This document shows, piece after piece, positions 11,019 to 20,958 of a stretch of DNA of 64,000 nt (position 1 is its first letter; every line of letters begins with the position of its first letter). Both the position numbers and the translations under genes were made by a program. Under the pieces are notes generated by a model. The model did no database searches, was not told where the DNA came from, and was given only the letters and a program-made list of their open reading frames with translations. Source of the DNA: CAXTKD01 sp964244885 (GTDB lineage: Bacteria > Pseudomonadota > Alphaproteobacteria > Sphingomonadales > Sphingomonadaceae); NCBI GenBank assembly GCA_964244885.1, contig CAXTKD010000016.1, positions 1 through 64,000 of the forward strand, given 5' to 3'.

Positions 11019-11453
11019 ATGACGCGCCATTTCGAATCCGACGCATCGATCGCGCGGATCGCCGACGGCCTGCTCGGCCGCACATTGCCCAAGCGCGAAT
11101 GGACGCATGCCGCGCACTTCGCGACGACGCTGTGGCTGCTGCGGCATCGGCCCGACCTCGACCTGGCGCGCGATCTGCCGGACATCATCCGCGGCTACAA
11201 TCTATCGGTCGGCGGAGTGAACAGCGACAGCGAGGGCTATCACGAGACGATCACCCAGGCTTCGCTCCGCGCCGCGCGATCGTTCCTGGAGGGGCGGGCC
11301 GACGTGCCGCTGCTTGGGGTCGTCGACGCACTCCTGGCTTCCCGATTGGCCGACAAGGCCTGGCTGCTCGATCATTGGTCGAAGGACAGGCTGTTCTCGG
11401 TCGCGGCGCGGCGCGGATGGGTGGAGCCCGATCTCCAGCCGTTGCCCTTCTAG
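11019..11453 (+). CDS. Conserved hypothetical protein, His-rich motifs
   Basis: 144 aa, cytosolic, without a signal or membrane helix. Visible features are EWTHAAHFATTLWLLR and a GYHETIT motif, which together suggest a small helical His-containing protein, possibly metal binding (inference). It starts six bases after the preceding stop and is probably cotranscribed with it. I recognise the general pattern as a conserved proteobacterial hypothetical but cannot name a function. Confidence 0.65.
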   Translation: MTRHFESDASIARIADGLLGRTLPKREWTHAAHFATTLWLLRHRPDLDLARDLPDIIRGYNLSVGGVNSDSEGYHETITQASLRAARSFLEGRADVPLLGVVDALLASRLADKAWLLDHWSKDRLFSVAARRGWVEPDLQPLPF

Positions 11454-11506
11454 CCGCCGTTATCGGGGCTTTCGCAAGGATGACGGAGGAGCGGGTGGCG
11501 GTGCCC

Positions 11507-12092
11507 TCATGCCGTGGCGCGGTTGATCGCCGTGGCGAAGGCGGCGACCGCGACCGGATAGAGCCGATGCTCCTCGGCGAGGACGCGGGCCGCGAGCGTT
11601 TCCGCCGTGTCGCCGGGGAGGATCGGCACCTCCGCCTGCGCGAGGACGGGGCCGGCGTCGAGCTCGGGGGTCACGATATGGACGGTGCAGCCCGCCACGG
11701 CGTCACCCGCCGCGAGCGCGCGGGCATGGGTGTCGAGGCCCTTGTGGGCGGGCAGCAGCGACGGGTGGATGTTGAGCACGCGGTTGCGCCACGCCTTGAG
11801 GAAGCCGGGCGTCAGCATCCGCATGTATCCCGCGAGGCATATGAGCCGGACGCCGCGCGCCTTGAGCTCGCGGTCGATCGCCGAGTCGAACAGCGCGGCG
11901 TCGTTGTAGGCGGAATAGGCGAGGGCGATCGTCGGGATGCCCGCGGCCTGCGCGGTGGCGAGGCCGGGGGCGGTCGAGCGGTTCGAGATGACGATGGCGA
12001 TGCGGGCGGGAAAGTCGGGCGCCTTTGCCGCCTCGATCAGCGCGGCCATGTTGCTGCCGCGCCCGGAGATCAGGATCCCGACGCGCAGCTTC

Positions 12093-12103
<11 letters not shown>
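11507..12103 (-). CDS. purN: Phosphoribosylglycinamide formyltransferase PurN
   Basis: Folate-dependent GAR transformylase, third step of de novo purine synthesis; 198 aa. The motifs are GRGSNMAAL (substrate loop), NIHPSLLPAHKGLDTH (catalytic Asn and His) and VTPELDAGPVLAQ (catalytic Asp). The ATG at 12103 overlaps the purM stop by 11 bases, so purM-purN form a translationally coupled pair. Confidence 0.96.
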
Positions 12104-13172
<1,069 letters not shown>

Positions 13173-13232
13173 GGCCTCGGCCTCTACCCATAAGCGGCTT
13201 GGATTTCGACCCCCGTTCCGTAAAAGGGCGGC

Positions 13233-14606
13233 GTGATTTCCGAGCGCACCCTCAAGCTGCTGATCGGCCTCGCCGCGCTCCTGGCGCTCGGCAGCTCGGC
13301 AGCGCGCGCCCAGGATTCGGCGCAGGCCTTCACCGTCACCGGAATCGACGTCAATTTCGTGGGCAAGACCAGCATGGACGCGCGTTATGCGGCCTATCGT
13401 TACGCGCAGCGGCAAGCGTGGAAGCAGCTCTATGCGCGGCTGGCGGGCGGGTCGCCCGCCGCGGCGCCGGGAATGAACGACGCGGCGCTGGACGGCATGG
13501 TCGACGGCATCGCGATCGAGGCCGAGCGCTTCTCCGACAAGCGCTACATCGCGCGGCTGGGCGTGGTGTTCGACCGGACGCGGGCGTCGAAATATCTCGG
13601 CCACGGGATGACGGTGGTGACATCGCCGCCGATGCTGCTGCTGCCGGTGCTCGACGACGGCGGCTCGCGCACGGTGTACGAGGGGCGCTCGCCGTGGCTG
13701 AAGGCGTGGGCGCGCTACCAGCCCGGCGAGACGCCGATGCAATATGTGCGCGCCGACGGCACCAGCGGCGACACCGTTCTGTTGAATGCCTACCAGACCC
13801 GGCGCGCCGACCGGAAGCAGTGGGCGTCGATCCTCAACCGCTACGGCGCCTCGGACGTGCTGATCGCCGAGGCGAAGCTCTATCGCAGCTACCCCGGCGG
13901 GGCGGTGGTCGGGCTGTTCACCGCCAGACACGGCCCGGACGGCACCGTGCTGGCGCGGGTGCGGCTCAGGACGGGCAGCGCTGCGGGGCTCGACGGGCTG
14001 CTCGACGCGGGCGTTCGGGCGATCGATGCGGCCTATGGCAATGCCTTGCGTGCCGGGGCGCTTCGCAGCGACCCGGTGCTGATGGAGGCGCTGGCCCCTG
14101 ACGAGGAGGTTGCGCCGACGCTTGCGCCGGTCAATGTCGGCGGAGTCGAGGCGAATGTCGCGACGCCGGACGGCGCGACCTGGAGCGCGATCGAGCGCGA
14201 GCTGCGCGCGACGCCCGGCGTGATCGGCGTCTCGCTGTCCAGCCTGTCGATCGGCGGGACGTCGAAGGTGCGGATCCGGACGTCCGAGGGTTACGACTGG
14301 CTCGCCTATAATCTCGACCAGCGAGGCCTGCGGATCGAGCCCGGACCTTATGGTACGCGGCTGCGGCGCAAGGTCGCGACCGACGTGCCGGTGGCGCGGC
14401 CGGTCACGCCCGAGGAGATGGAAGCGGCGGCCGAGGCCGCGACAGGCGCAGCGCCGAAGCCCGCGACGCCTCCCGCGGCAGGCGCAGCCAGGCCGGTCGC
14501 TCCGTCCGCGGCCGGTCCGCCGAAGACGCCAGCCGCCAAGGCGGCGGCGGCGCCGGCAAAGCCGCCCAAGGGACCGGCCAATCTGCTTCCGGTGCCGAAG
14601 GAATGA
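13233..14606 (+). CDS. DUF2066-like exported protein
   Basis: 457 aa with a Sec signal peptide (LLIGLAALLALGSSAARAQD). The body matches the DUF2066 layout: a repeated-looking N-terminal segment with MDARYAAYRYAQRQAWKQL, then a mixed alpha/beta region. It ends in an Ala/Pro/Lys-rich low-complexity tail from about residue 395. The start is GTG at 13233. The gene overlaps hdaA by ATGA and sits between purM and hdaA, a recurrent alphaproteobacterial neighbourhood. The function of the family is not established. Confidence 0.75.
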   Translation: MISERTLKLLIGLAALLALGSSAARAQDSAQAFTVTGIDVNFVGKTSMDARYAAYRYAQRQAWKQLYARLAGGSPAAAPGMNDAALDGMVDGIAIEAERFSDKRYIARLGVVFDRTRASKYLGHGMTVVTSPPMLLLPVLDDGGSRTVYEGRSPWLKAWARYQPGETPMQYVRADGTSGDTVLLNAYQTRRADRKQWASILNRYGASDVLIAEAKLYRSYPGGAVVGLFTARHGPDGTVLARVRLRTGSAAGLDGLLDAGVRAIDAAYGNALRAGALRSDPVLMEALAPDEEVAPTLAPVNVGGVEANVATPDGATWSAIERELRATPGVIGVSLSSLSIGGTSKVRIRTSEGYDWLAYNLDQRGLRIEPGPYGTRLRRKVATDVPVARPVTPEEMEAAAEAATGAAPKPATPPAAGAARPVAPSAAGPPKTPAAKAAAAPAKPPKGPANLLPVPKE

Positions 14607-15214
14607 GCCAGTTTCCGCTGCCGCTCGACTACAGGGCGGCGGACGGGGAGGCCGACTTCTTCGTCTCCGACGCCAATTCCGCCGCCGTCCGCCATCTCGA
14701 CCGCTGGGAGGGCTGGCCACTGCCGGTGACGTTGCTCACCGGCCCGGCGCGGGCGGGCAAGAGCCATCTCGCGCGCATCTTCGCGCGGCAGGCGGGGGCG
14801 ACGATCCTCGACGATCTCGACAGCGCGCCGCGAGACGAGGAGGCGCTGTTCCACGCCTGGAACTCGGCGACGGCCGCGCGTCCGCTGCTGCTTGTCGCCC
14901 GAGCCGCGCCGCGCGAATGGGGCATCGGGCTTCCCGATCTCGCCTCGCGCCTCGGCGCGACGCCGCTGGTGTCGATCGGCGCGCCCGACGATGCGCTGCT
15001 CGCGGCGGTGACGGCGAAGATGTTCCGCGACCGCGGGCTGAAGGTGTCGCCCGAGGTGCTGGCCTACGTGCTGGCGCGGATCGAGCGGAGCTTCGCCGGG
15101 GCGGCGGAGGCGGTCGAGCTGCTCGACGCCGCGGCGCTGGCGGCGGGCCGCGCGGTGACGGTGCCGCTCGCCGGCGAGGTGCTGCGCGGGCAGGGCGATT
15201 GGCTGGGGTCGTAA
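14603..15214 (+). CDS. hdaA: DnaA-domain replication regulator HdaA
   Basis: 203 aa, DnaA-like AAA+ protein without the DNA-binding domain. In Caulobacter, HdaA together with the sliding clamp stimulates hydrolysis of DnaA-ATP. Walker A is TGPARAGKSHLAR and Walker B lies in ATILDDLDSAP. The N-terminal QFPLPLDY resembles the clamp-binding motif of the Hda family. Its ATG overlaps the preceding stop (ATGA), indicating coupling. A family B repeat follows immediately; its first bases form the TAA stop. Confidence 0.86.
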   Translation: MSQFPLPLDYRAADGEADFFVSDANSAAVRHLDRWEGWPLPVTLLTGPARAGKSHLARIFARQAGATILDDLDSAPRDEEALFHAWNSATAARPLLLVARAAPREWGIGLPDLASRLGATPLVSIGAPDDALLAAVTAKMFRDRGLKVSPEVLAYVLARIERSFAGAAEAVELLDAAALAAGRAVTVPLAGEVLRGQGDWLGS

Positions 15215-15350
15215 CTCCCTCGCCCGCTTGCGGGAGAGGGCGACTCGCGGCAGCGAGCGGGGTGAGGGAAACCGCTGAGTCCGGCGCTGCTCGCGCTGGC
15301 GCGCCACGCCCCTCACCCCAACCCTCTCCCGCAGGCGGGAGAGGGAGTTA
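15212..15350. repeat. Intergenic element, family B, full-length copy
   Basis: A roughly 139-bp element whose two ends are near-inverted GC hairpins (TAACTCCCTC...GAGAGGG at the left, CCTCTCCC...GAGGGAGTTA at the right). The core contains the GCTGAGTCCGGCGCTGC-like segment. The same element, core included, occurs in opposite orientation at 63480-63616. It lies between hdaA and ppk. Its hairpins could act as a terminator. Confidence 0.85.
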
Positions 15351-15392
15351 CGCTTCATGGAAGTGTAACTCGAATTCCCCTATAGCGTTCGG

Positions 15393-17519
15393 ATGACTCC
15401 CGCCGCCCTCGCCGCCGAAACGCCCGTCATCACCGATCGCTTCTTCAACCGCGAGCTGTCGTGGCTGGCGTTCAACACGCGGGTGCTGGAGGAGGCGGCG
15501 AACGTCCGCCATCCGTTGCTGGAGCGGCTGCGCTTTCTGTCGATCTCGGGCAACAACCTCGACGAGTTCTACATGGTCCGCGTCGCCGGGCTGCGCGGGC
15601 AGGTGGACGAGAATGTCGAGACGCTGTCGGTCGACGGCCTGTCGCCGGCGCAGCAGCTTGTCGCGGTCGCCGGGCGCGCCGACGCGCTGATCGCCGGGCA
15701 GCAGATCGTCTGGGGCGAGCTTCGCCGCGCGCTCGGGGAGAACGCGTTTTGCGTCATCGGCTCGTCGGAAGTGCGGCCGGACGAGCGCGAGTGGCTCGAG
15801 AAGCACTTCCTCGAGCAGATCTTCCCCGTCCTGACGCCGCAGGCGATCGACCCGGCCCACCCGTTCCCGTTCATCCCGAACAAGGGCTTCACCATCGTCA
15901 TGGAGCTCCGCCGCGAGGCGGACGGCGAGGCGCTGCGCGCGCTGCTCATGCTCCCCAACATGCTGCCGCGCTTCATCCGGCTGCCGGGCGACAGCGCGCG
16001 CTTCATCGCGCTCGAAAACGTCATCCGGCTGTTCTTCGGCCAGCTCTTCCCCGGCTATGAGCTGGTCGGCGACGGCGCGTTCCGCGTCATCCGCGACAGC
16101 GACATCGAGGTCGAGGAGGAGGCCGAGGACCTCGTCCGCTTCTTCCAGAGCGCGATCAAGCGGCGGCGGCGCGGCCAGGTGATCCGGCTGGAGATCGAGG
16201 CGTCGATGTCGCCCGGCCTTCAGACCATGGTCAAGACCGCGCTCAACATGGACGACCGCGACATCAGCGCGGTGACCGGCGTGATCGGTATCGCCGACCT
16301 CGCGAGCCTCGTCGATGAGGACCGGCCCGACCTGAAGTTCGAGCCCTACACGCCGCGCTTCCCCGAGCGCATTCGCGAGCATGGCGGCGACTGCTTCGCG
16401 GCGATCCGAAACAAGGATCTGGTCGTCCACCATCCTTACGAGAGCTTCGACGTCGTTCTCGCCTTCCTGAAGCAGGCCGTGGCGGACCCCGACGTCGTCG
16501 CGATCAAGCAGACGCTCTATCGCGCCGGCAAGAACTCGCCGATCGTCCGCGCGCTGATCGACGCGGCCGAGGCCGGCAAGTCGGTGACCGCGATCGTCGA
16601 GCTGAAGGCACGCTTCGACGAGGAGCAGAATTTGTTCTGGGCGGCGGCGCTGGAGCGCGCCGGGGTGCAGGTCGTCTACGGCTTCATCGACTGGAAGACC
16701 CACGCCAAGCTGTCGATGGTGGTGCGGCGCGAGAACGGCAGCTTGCGCTCCTACATCCACTTCGGGACCGGCAATTATCACCCGGCGACCGCGCGCATCT
16801 ATACCGACCTGTCGCTGTTCACCGACGACCCGCAGCTCGCGCGCGACGCCACTCAGGTGTTCAACTACATCACCAGCTACGTCCCGCCGCAGCGGCTGGA
16901 GAAGCTGGCGATGGCGCCGATCAACCTGCGCGAGCGGCTGACCGGCCTGATCGACGCCGAGATCGAGTCGGCGCGCGCCGGCAAGCCCGCCAGCATCTGG
17001 GCGAAGACCAATTCGGTGGTCGACCCGGACCTGATCGACAAGCTCTACGAGGCGAGCCAGGCCGGGGTGCAGGTCGACCTGATCGTCCGCGGCGTCTGCT
17101 GCCTGCGGCCGGGCGTGCCGGGCCTCAGCGACAATATCCGCGTGCGCTCGATCATCGGCCGCTTCCTCGAGCACAGCCGGATCATGGCGTTCGGCAACGG
17201 CCACCCGCTGCCGTCGCGCAAAGCCAAGCTGTTCATCTCCTCCGCCGACTGGATGCCGCGCAACCTCAACCGCCGCGTCGAGCTGCTGGTGCCGATCGAG
17301 AACCCCACGGTCCACGCGCAGATCCTCGACCAGGTGATGCTGGCGAATTTGAAGGACACCGAGCAGACCTGGATGCTCCAGCCCGATGGCAGCTACGTGC
17401 GGCTCGAGGGCGAGACGCCGGCGTTCAACCTGCACAATTACTTCATGACCAACCCGTCACTCTCGGGCCGCGGCGCGGCGCTCAAGGACCGTGGGGCGCC
17501 GAAGCTGGTTCTGGGCTGA
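15393..17519 (+). CDS. ppk: Polyphosphate kinase PPK1
   Basis: Reversible synthesis of inorganic polyphosphate from ATP; 708 aa, usual length. Landmarks are RFFNRELSWLAFNTRVLEEA at the N-terminus, ISGNNLDEFYMVRVAGLRGQ, YIHFGTGNYHPATARIYTDL in the catalytic core, and FISSADWMPRNLNRRVEL near the C-terminus. The start ATG 15393 gives MTPAALAAETP. It is followed by ppx, which hydrolyses the product, so the pair sets polyphosphate levels. Confidence 0.96.
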   Translation: MTPAALAAETPVITDRFFNRELSWLAFNTRVLEEAANVRHPLLERLRFLSISGNNLDEFYMVRVAGLRGQVDENVETLSVDGLSPAQQLVAVAGRADALIAGQQIVWGELRRALGENAFCVIGSSEVRPDEREWLEKHFLEQIFPVLTPQAIDPAHPFPFIPNKGFTIVMELRREADGEALRALLMLPNMLPRFIRLPGDSARFIALENVIRLFFGQLFPGYELVGDGAFRVIRDSDIEVEEEAEDLVRFFQSAIKRRRRGQVIRLEIEASMSPGLQTMVKTALNMDDRDISAVTGVIGIADLASLVDEDRPDLKFEPYTPRFPERIREHGGDCFAAIRNKDLVVHHPYESFDVVLAFLKQAVADPDVVAIKQTLYRAGKNSPIVRALIDAAEAGKSVTAIVELKARFDEEQNLFWAAALERAGVQVVYGFIDWKTHAKLSMVVRRENGSLRSYIHFGTGNYHPATARIYTDLSLFTDDPQLARDATQVFNYITSYVPPQRLEKLAMAPINLRERLTGLIDAEIESARAGKPASIWAKTNSVVDPDLIDKLYEASQAGVQVDLIVRGVCCLRPGVPGLSDNIRVRSIIGRFLEHSRIMAFGNGHPLPSRKAKLFISSADWMPRNLNRRVELLVPIENPTVHAQILDQVMLANLKDTEQTWMLQPDGSYVRLEGETPAFNLHNYFMTNPSLSGRGAALKDRGAPKLVLG

Positions 17520-17538
17520 ACTCGTAATCACCGCCTCA

Positions 17539-17653
17539 AAATCCCCTCCCCAGCGGGGAGGGGTAGGGGTGGGGAGAGCCTCTCCGCAGACTCTGAATTC
17601 ATGGCCTTTGGCCGAACCCCACCCCTACCCCTCCCCTGAGGGGAGGGGATTTC
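17539..17653. repeat. Paired intergenic palindromes, family A
   Basis: Two outward-facing family A modules (AATCCCCTCCCC... and ...GGGGAGGGGATT) flank a unique spacer of about 40 bases between ppk and ppx. The arrangement of two inverted modules with a spacer is the same as around the DUF559 gene at 41682-42094, where the spacer is a gene. Confidence 0.75.
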
Positions 17654-17730
17654 GATCGGGGCGGATGGCGGGGCTGGCGCCTCGCTCCACCCCACGCTAA
17701 GGCCACCCCACACCACCTCAGGAGCCCCGC

Positions 17731-19197
17731 TTGGCCGCGACCGAGACGCTGACCGCGATCGTCGACATCGGCTCCAACTCGATCCGTCTCGTCGTCTATC
17801 GCGGCGCGGGGCGCGCGCCGGCGCTGCTGTTCAACGAGAAGGTGATGGCGGGCCTCGGCCGGGGAGTCGCCGCGGCCGGCCGCATCGACGAGGAGGGCAT
17901 GCGCGTCGCGGAGGCCGCGCTGGCGCGCTTCGCGGTGCTGATCGCCGACATGAAGGTGTCGCGGGTCCGCACGGTCGCGACGGCGGCGGTACGCGAGGCG
18001 GCGAACGGCGACGAGTTCGTGCGGCGGATGAAGGCGGCGTGCGGCCTCCGCATCGAGGTGATCAGCGGCGAGGCCGAGGCGCGCTTCGCGGCGCTCGGCG
18101 TGATCGCCGGCATTCCCGACGCCGACGGCGTGGTCGGCGACCTCGGCGGCGGCAGTTTGGAGCTGGTGCGCGTCCGGAACGGCGAGCCGGGGCGGCGGGT
18201 GTCGCTGCCGATCGGCTCGCTGAAGCTCGACGCGGCGCGCAAGCGCAGCGTGCGCTCGGTGGCGGGCTTCATCAACCGCGCGCTCGGCGATCTCGACTGG
18301 GGCGACGAGGTGCGCGCGCGGCCGTTCTACATGGTCGGCGGCTCGTGGCGCGCGCTGGCGCAGCTCCACATGTGGCTGACCGATTATTCGCTGCCCGTCG
18401 TCCACCAGTACGAGATGGACACCGACGTCTCGGGCCGGCTGGTGCGGACGCTGGCGCGGCTCCAGCCCAAGACGCTGAAGGCGGTGCCCAACCTGTCGTC
18501 GTCGCGCGTGCCGTCGCTGCCGGGCGCCGCGCTGCTGCTGCGCTCGGTGACCCGCAAGCTCGGGTCGAGCGTGCTGGTGTCGTCGGCCTACGGGGTGCGC
18601 GAGGGGCTGCTGCTCGATTCGCTCGGCCGGGCGGAGCGGGCGCGCGATCCGCTGCTCGCGGCGGCGGCGGACGAGGGCGAGCGGCAGGGCCGCTTCCCGG
18701 CGCACGGCGCGGCGCTGATGAACTGGATGGCGGCGCCGTTCGAGGGCGACCCAGACGACCGAATCCGCTGCGCCGCCTGCCTGCTGTCCGACGTGGCGTG
18801 GCGCGCCCACCCCGATTTCCGCGCCGAGCGCGGCGTCGAGATCGCGCTCCACGGCGCCTGGGTGGCGATCGAGGCGCGCGAGCGCGCGATGCTCGCGGCG
18901 GCGCTGTTCGCCTGCTTCGGCGGCGGCAACAACGACGTGATCCTGGACTATCTGCACGTCCTCGCCGATCCGGAATCGTTGGCGCGCGCAAAGGCTTGGG
19001 GGCTGGCGCTAAGATTGGGCCAGAGGCTGACCGGAGGGACGGTCGCGGCGCTGTCGGGGGGGCTGCACCGGGAGGGCGGCGCGCTGGTGTTGAGGCTCAG
19101 CGGACGGCATCAGGTGCTTTACGGGGACACCGTGGCGCGCCGCCACGCCACGCTGGCGAACGCGCTCAAGCTGACGCCCAGGCTTGAAATCATCTAG
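17731..19197 (+). CDS. ppx: Exopolyphosphatase / guanosine pentaphosphatase (Ppx/GppA family)
   Basis: Degrades polyphosphate processively and/or converts pppGpp to ppGpp; 488 aa. ASKHA-fold phosphatase with the first nucleotide-binding loop AIVDIGSNSIRLVVYRG and the second loop GDLGGGSLELVRV. A C-terminal HD-like helical region includes DEGERQGRFPAHG. The start is TTG 17731, with AGGAG about seven bases upstream and no alternative ATG before the conserved loop. It lies downstream of ppk. Confidence 0.93.
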   Translation: MAATETLTAIVDIGSNSIRLVVYRGAGRAPALLFNEKVMAGLGRGVAAAGRIDEEGMRVAEAALARFAVLIADMKVSRVRTVATAAVREAANGDEFVRRMKAACGLRIEVISGEAEARFAALGVIAGIPDADGVVGDLGGGSLELVRVRNGEPGRRVSLPIGSLKLDAARKRSVRSVAGFINRALGDLDWGDEVRARPFYMVGGSWRALAQLHMWLTDYSLPVVHQYEMDTDVSGRLVRTLARLQPKTLKAVPNLSSSRVPSLPGAALLLRSVTRKLGSSVLVSSAYGVREGLLLDSLGRAERARDPLLAAAADEGERQGRFPAHGAALMNWMAAPFEGDPDDRIRCAACLLSDVAWRAHPDFRAERGVEIALHGAWVAIEARERAMLAAALFACFGGGNNDVILDYLHVLADPESLARAKAWGLALRLGQRLTGGTVAALSGGLHREGGALVLRLSGRHQVLYGDTVARRHATLANALKLTPRLEII

Positions 19198-19215
19198 GCG
19201 GCAGCGGTTTTTATC

Positions 19216-19241
19216 TTGACAAGTAGGAACCCATATGGTTC
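19216..19241 (+). promoter_or_regulatory. Possible promoter/operator of the small HTH gene
   Basis: TTGACA at 19216-19221 is followed by an inverted repeat GAACC / CATAT / GGTTC at about 19227-19241, close to the ATG at 19252. The region is visibly AT-richer than the flanks. No convincing -10 box at 17-base spacing is present, so the assignment as promoter is tentative; an autoregulatory site is plausible. Confidence 0.35.
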
Positions 19242-19251
19242 ACCTTTGTCT

Positions 19252-19662
19252 ATGACGGATCCTGTCAAACCTGTTCGCCGCGATGGCTGGACCGCCGCGC
19301 GCCGCGCCGGCTTCATCGATGCGCTCGCGAAGACCGGCAACGTCCGCGCCGCCGCGGCCGCCGTCGGCATGTCGCACGTCAGCGCCTACAAGCTTCGCAA
19401 CCGCTCCGGAGAAGAGCGCTTTCGCACGGCGTGGGACATCGCCACCGGCGCGCGCATCGAGCGCTTCACCGATCTCGCGATGGAGCGGATCAGCGAAGGG
19501 ACCGCGCGCCCGCTCGTCCACAACGGCCGGATCATCGGCTACCGCGTCGACCATGACGACAAGCTGCTGATGTCGATGCTGCGCCGCCCGGCCCGCGTCA
19601 ACCGCGCCCGCCTCGCCGACGAGTTCGGGCGCGCCCTCGAGAAGTTAACGGCGCGAACGTGA
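19252..19662 (+). CDS. Small helix-turn-helix DNA-binding protein
   Basis: 136 aa, cytosolic, strongly basic. The segment TGNVRAAAAAVGMSHVSAYK has the shape of a helix-turn-helix of the homeodomain-like type seen in small terminase-like or resolvase-like proteins. The C-terminus is Arg-rich (RRPARVNRARLADEF). A GAACC-CATAT-GGTTC inverted repeat and a TTGACA box (19216-19221) sit just upstream of the ATG, suggesting its own control. No phage genes are nearby. The target is unknown. Confidence 0.7.
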   Translation: MTDPVKPVRRDGWTAARRAGFIDALAKTGNVRAAAAAVGMSHVSAYKLRNRSGEERFRTAWDIATGARIERFTDLAMERISEGTARPLVHNGRIIGYRVDHDDKLLMSMLRRPARVNRARLADEFGRALEKLTART

Positions 19663-19692
19663 AAAGCGCGGTTTCCGGTAACTCCGGTAACT

Positions 19693-20862
19693 TCAGGCCG
19701 CGGTCTCGGTCATCAGCAGCCGCCCGTCCTTGACGGTGAATCCCAGCCGCCCCTCGACCAAGGCGATGGCGTCGCGCCCGAACGCCTCGTAGCGCCAGCC
19801 GTTGAGCATCGGCAGGCCCTCGCGCACCCCGGCGGCGATCGCCTCCAGCTCGTCGGCGCGGCCGATCAGCTTGGGCGCCACGTCGGCTTCCTTGGCGCGG
19901 ATCTTGAGGAGCAGCTTCAGCAGGTCGGCGATCAGGCTCGAATCGGCGTTGAGGCCGGGGCGGCCGGGCTCGCGCGGCGGCATTTCCTCGGCCGAAAGCG
20001 GCTGCGCCTTGGCGAGCGCCGCCATCATCCGCTCGCCGATATTGTTGGTCGCCCAGCCCGTCGACAGACCGCGCACCCGCGACAGGTCGCGCTGCTCGCG
20101 TGGCGGCGAGCCCGCGAGATCGCCCAGCGTCTCGTCCTTGACGATGCGGCCGCGCGGCACGTCCTTGTCCTGCGCCTCGCGCTCGCGCCACGCGGCGAGC
20201 GCCTTCAGCCGGCCGAGCACCTCGGGCTTGCGGTTGGGAAGGCGCAGCCGCGCCCAGGCGGTCTCGGGGTTGTTGGCGTAATTCTCGGGGTCGCCGAGGC
20301 GCTCCATCTCCTCGTCGAGCCAGACGCCGCGGCCGGTCTTCTTCAGCCGCTCGACCATCCGCGGGAACAGCTCGGCGAGATAGGTGACGTCGCCGACCGC
20401 ATAGTCGAGCTGGCGCTGATCGAGCGGGCGGCGCGCCCAATCGGTGAAGCGCGCGCCCTTGTCGATCTTGGCGCCCGCATAGGCCGCGACGAGGTTGGTG
20501 TAGCTCACCTGCTCGCCGAGCCCCAAGGCCATCGCGGCGATCTGGGTGTCGAACAGCGGGTAGGGCGTCTTGCCGGTGAGATTGTAGATGATCTCCAGAT
20601 CCTGCCCGCCGGCGTGGAAGACCTTGAGCACGTCCTCGTTGCTCACCATCAGCTCCAGCAGCGGCGCCATGTCGAGGTCGGGCGACTTGGGGTCGATGCA
20701 GGCGGCCTCGTCCGGCGAGGCGATCTGGATCAGGCAGAGCTCGGGATAATAGGTGTTCTCGCGCATGAACTCGGTGTCCACGGCGACGAACGGCGCTTCG
20801 GCGAGGCGGCTGCAGAGATCGGTGAGGGTGGCGGTGTCGGTGATCAGCGGATGGACGTGCAT
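19693..20862 (-). CDS. rnd: Ribonuclease D
   Basis: DEDD-family 3'-5' exoribonuclease for tRNA maturation; 389 aa. The exonuclease motifs are FVAVDTEFMRENTYYPE (Asp29, Glu31), DTQIAAMALG and LDYAVGDVTYLAEL. HRDC domains follow (PREQRDLSRVRGLSTGW, then a C-terminal helical region). The start is set at ATG 20862 (MHVHPLITD), a typical family N-terminus; an in-frame ATG four codons upstream (20874) is possible. It diverges from aspS. Confidence 0.94.
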   Translation of the reverse strand: MHVHPLITDTATLTDLCSRLAEAPFVAVDTEFMRENTYYPELCLIQIASPDEAACIDPKSPDLDMAPLLELMVSNEDVLKVFHAGGQDLEIIYNLTGKTPYPLFDTQIAAMALGLGEQVSYTNLVAAYAGAKIDKGARFTDWARRPLDQRQLDYAVGDVTYLAELFPRMVERLKKTGRGVWLDEEMERLGDPENYANNPETAWARLRLPNRKPEVLGRLKALAAWREREAQDKDVPRGRIVKDETLGDLAGSPPREQRDLSRVRGLSTGWATNNIGERMMAALAKAQPLSAEEMPPREPGRPGLNADSSLIADLLKLLLKIRAKEADVAPKLIGRADELEAIAAGVREGLPMLNGWRYEAFGRDAIALVEGRLGFTVKDGRLLMTETAA

Positions 20863-20958
20863 CCGTGGCGGCATAACGGGCATGGGCGCGGATTGCCAGC
20901 CTGCCGCGCCGCCGCCTCGCCTTGACAAAAGCAGCGCGAAGCCGCCACGAGCCGCGCC

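Noticed and set aside
13173..14720. Apparent 5' extension of purM to an 875-aa protein
   Set aside because: The extra frame is antisense to the DUF2066-like gene and hdaA. PurM starts normally at 13172.
19252..19662. Small HTH protein considered as a phage terminase small subunit marking a prophage
   Set aside because: Neighbours are ppx and rnd, composition is that of the core, and no other phage gene is present.
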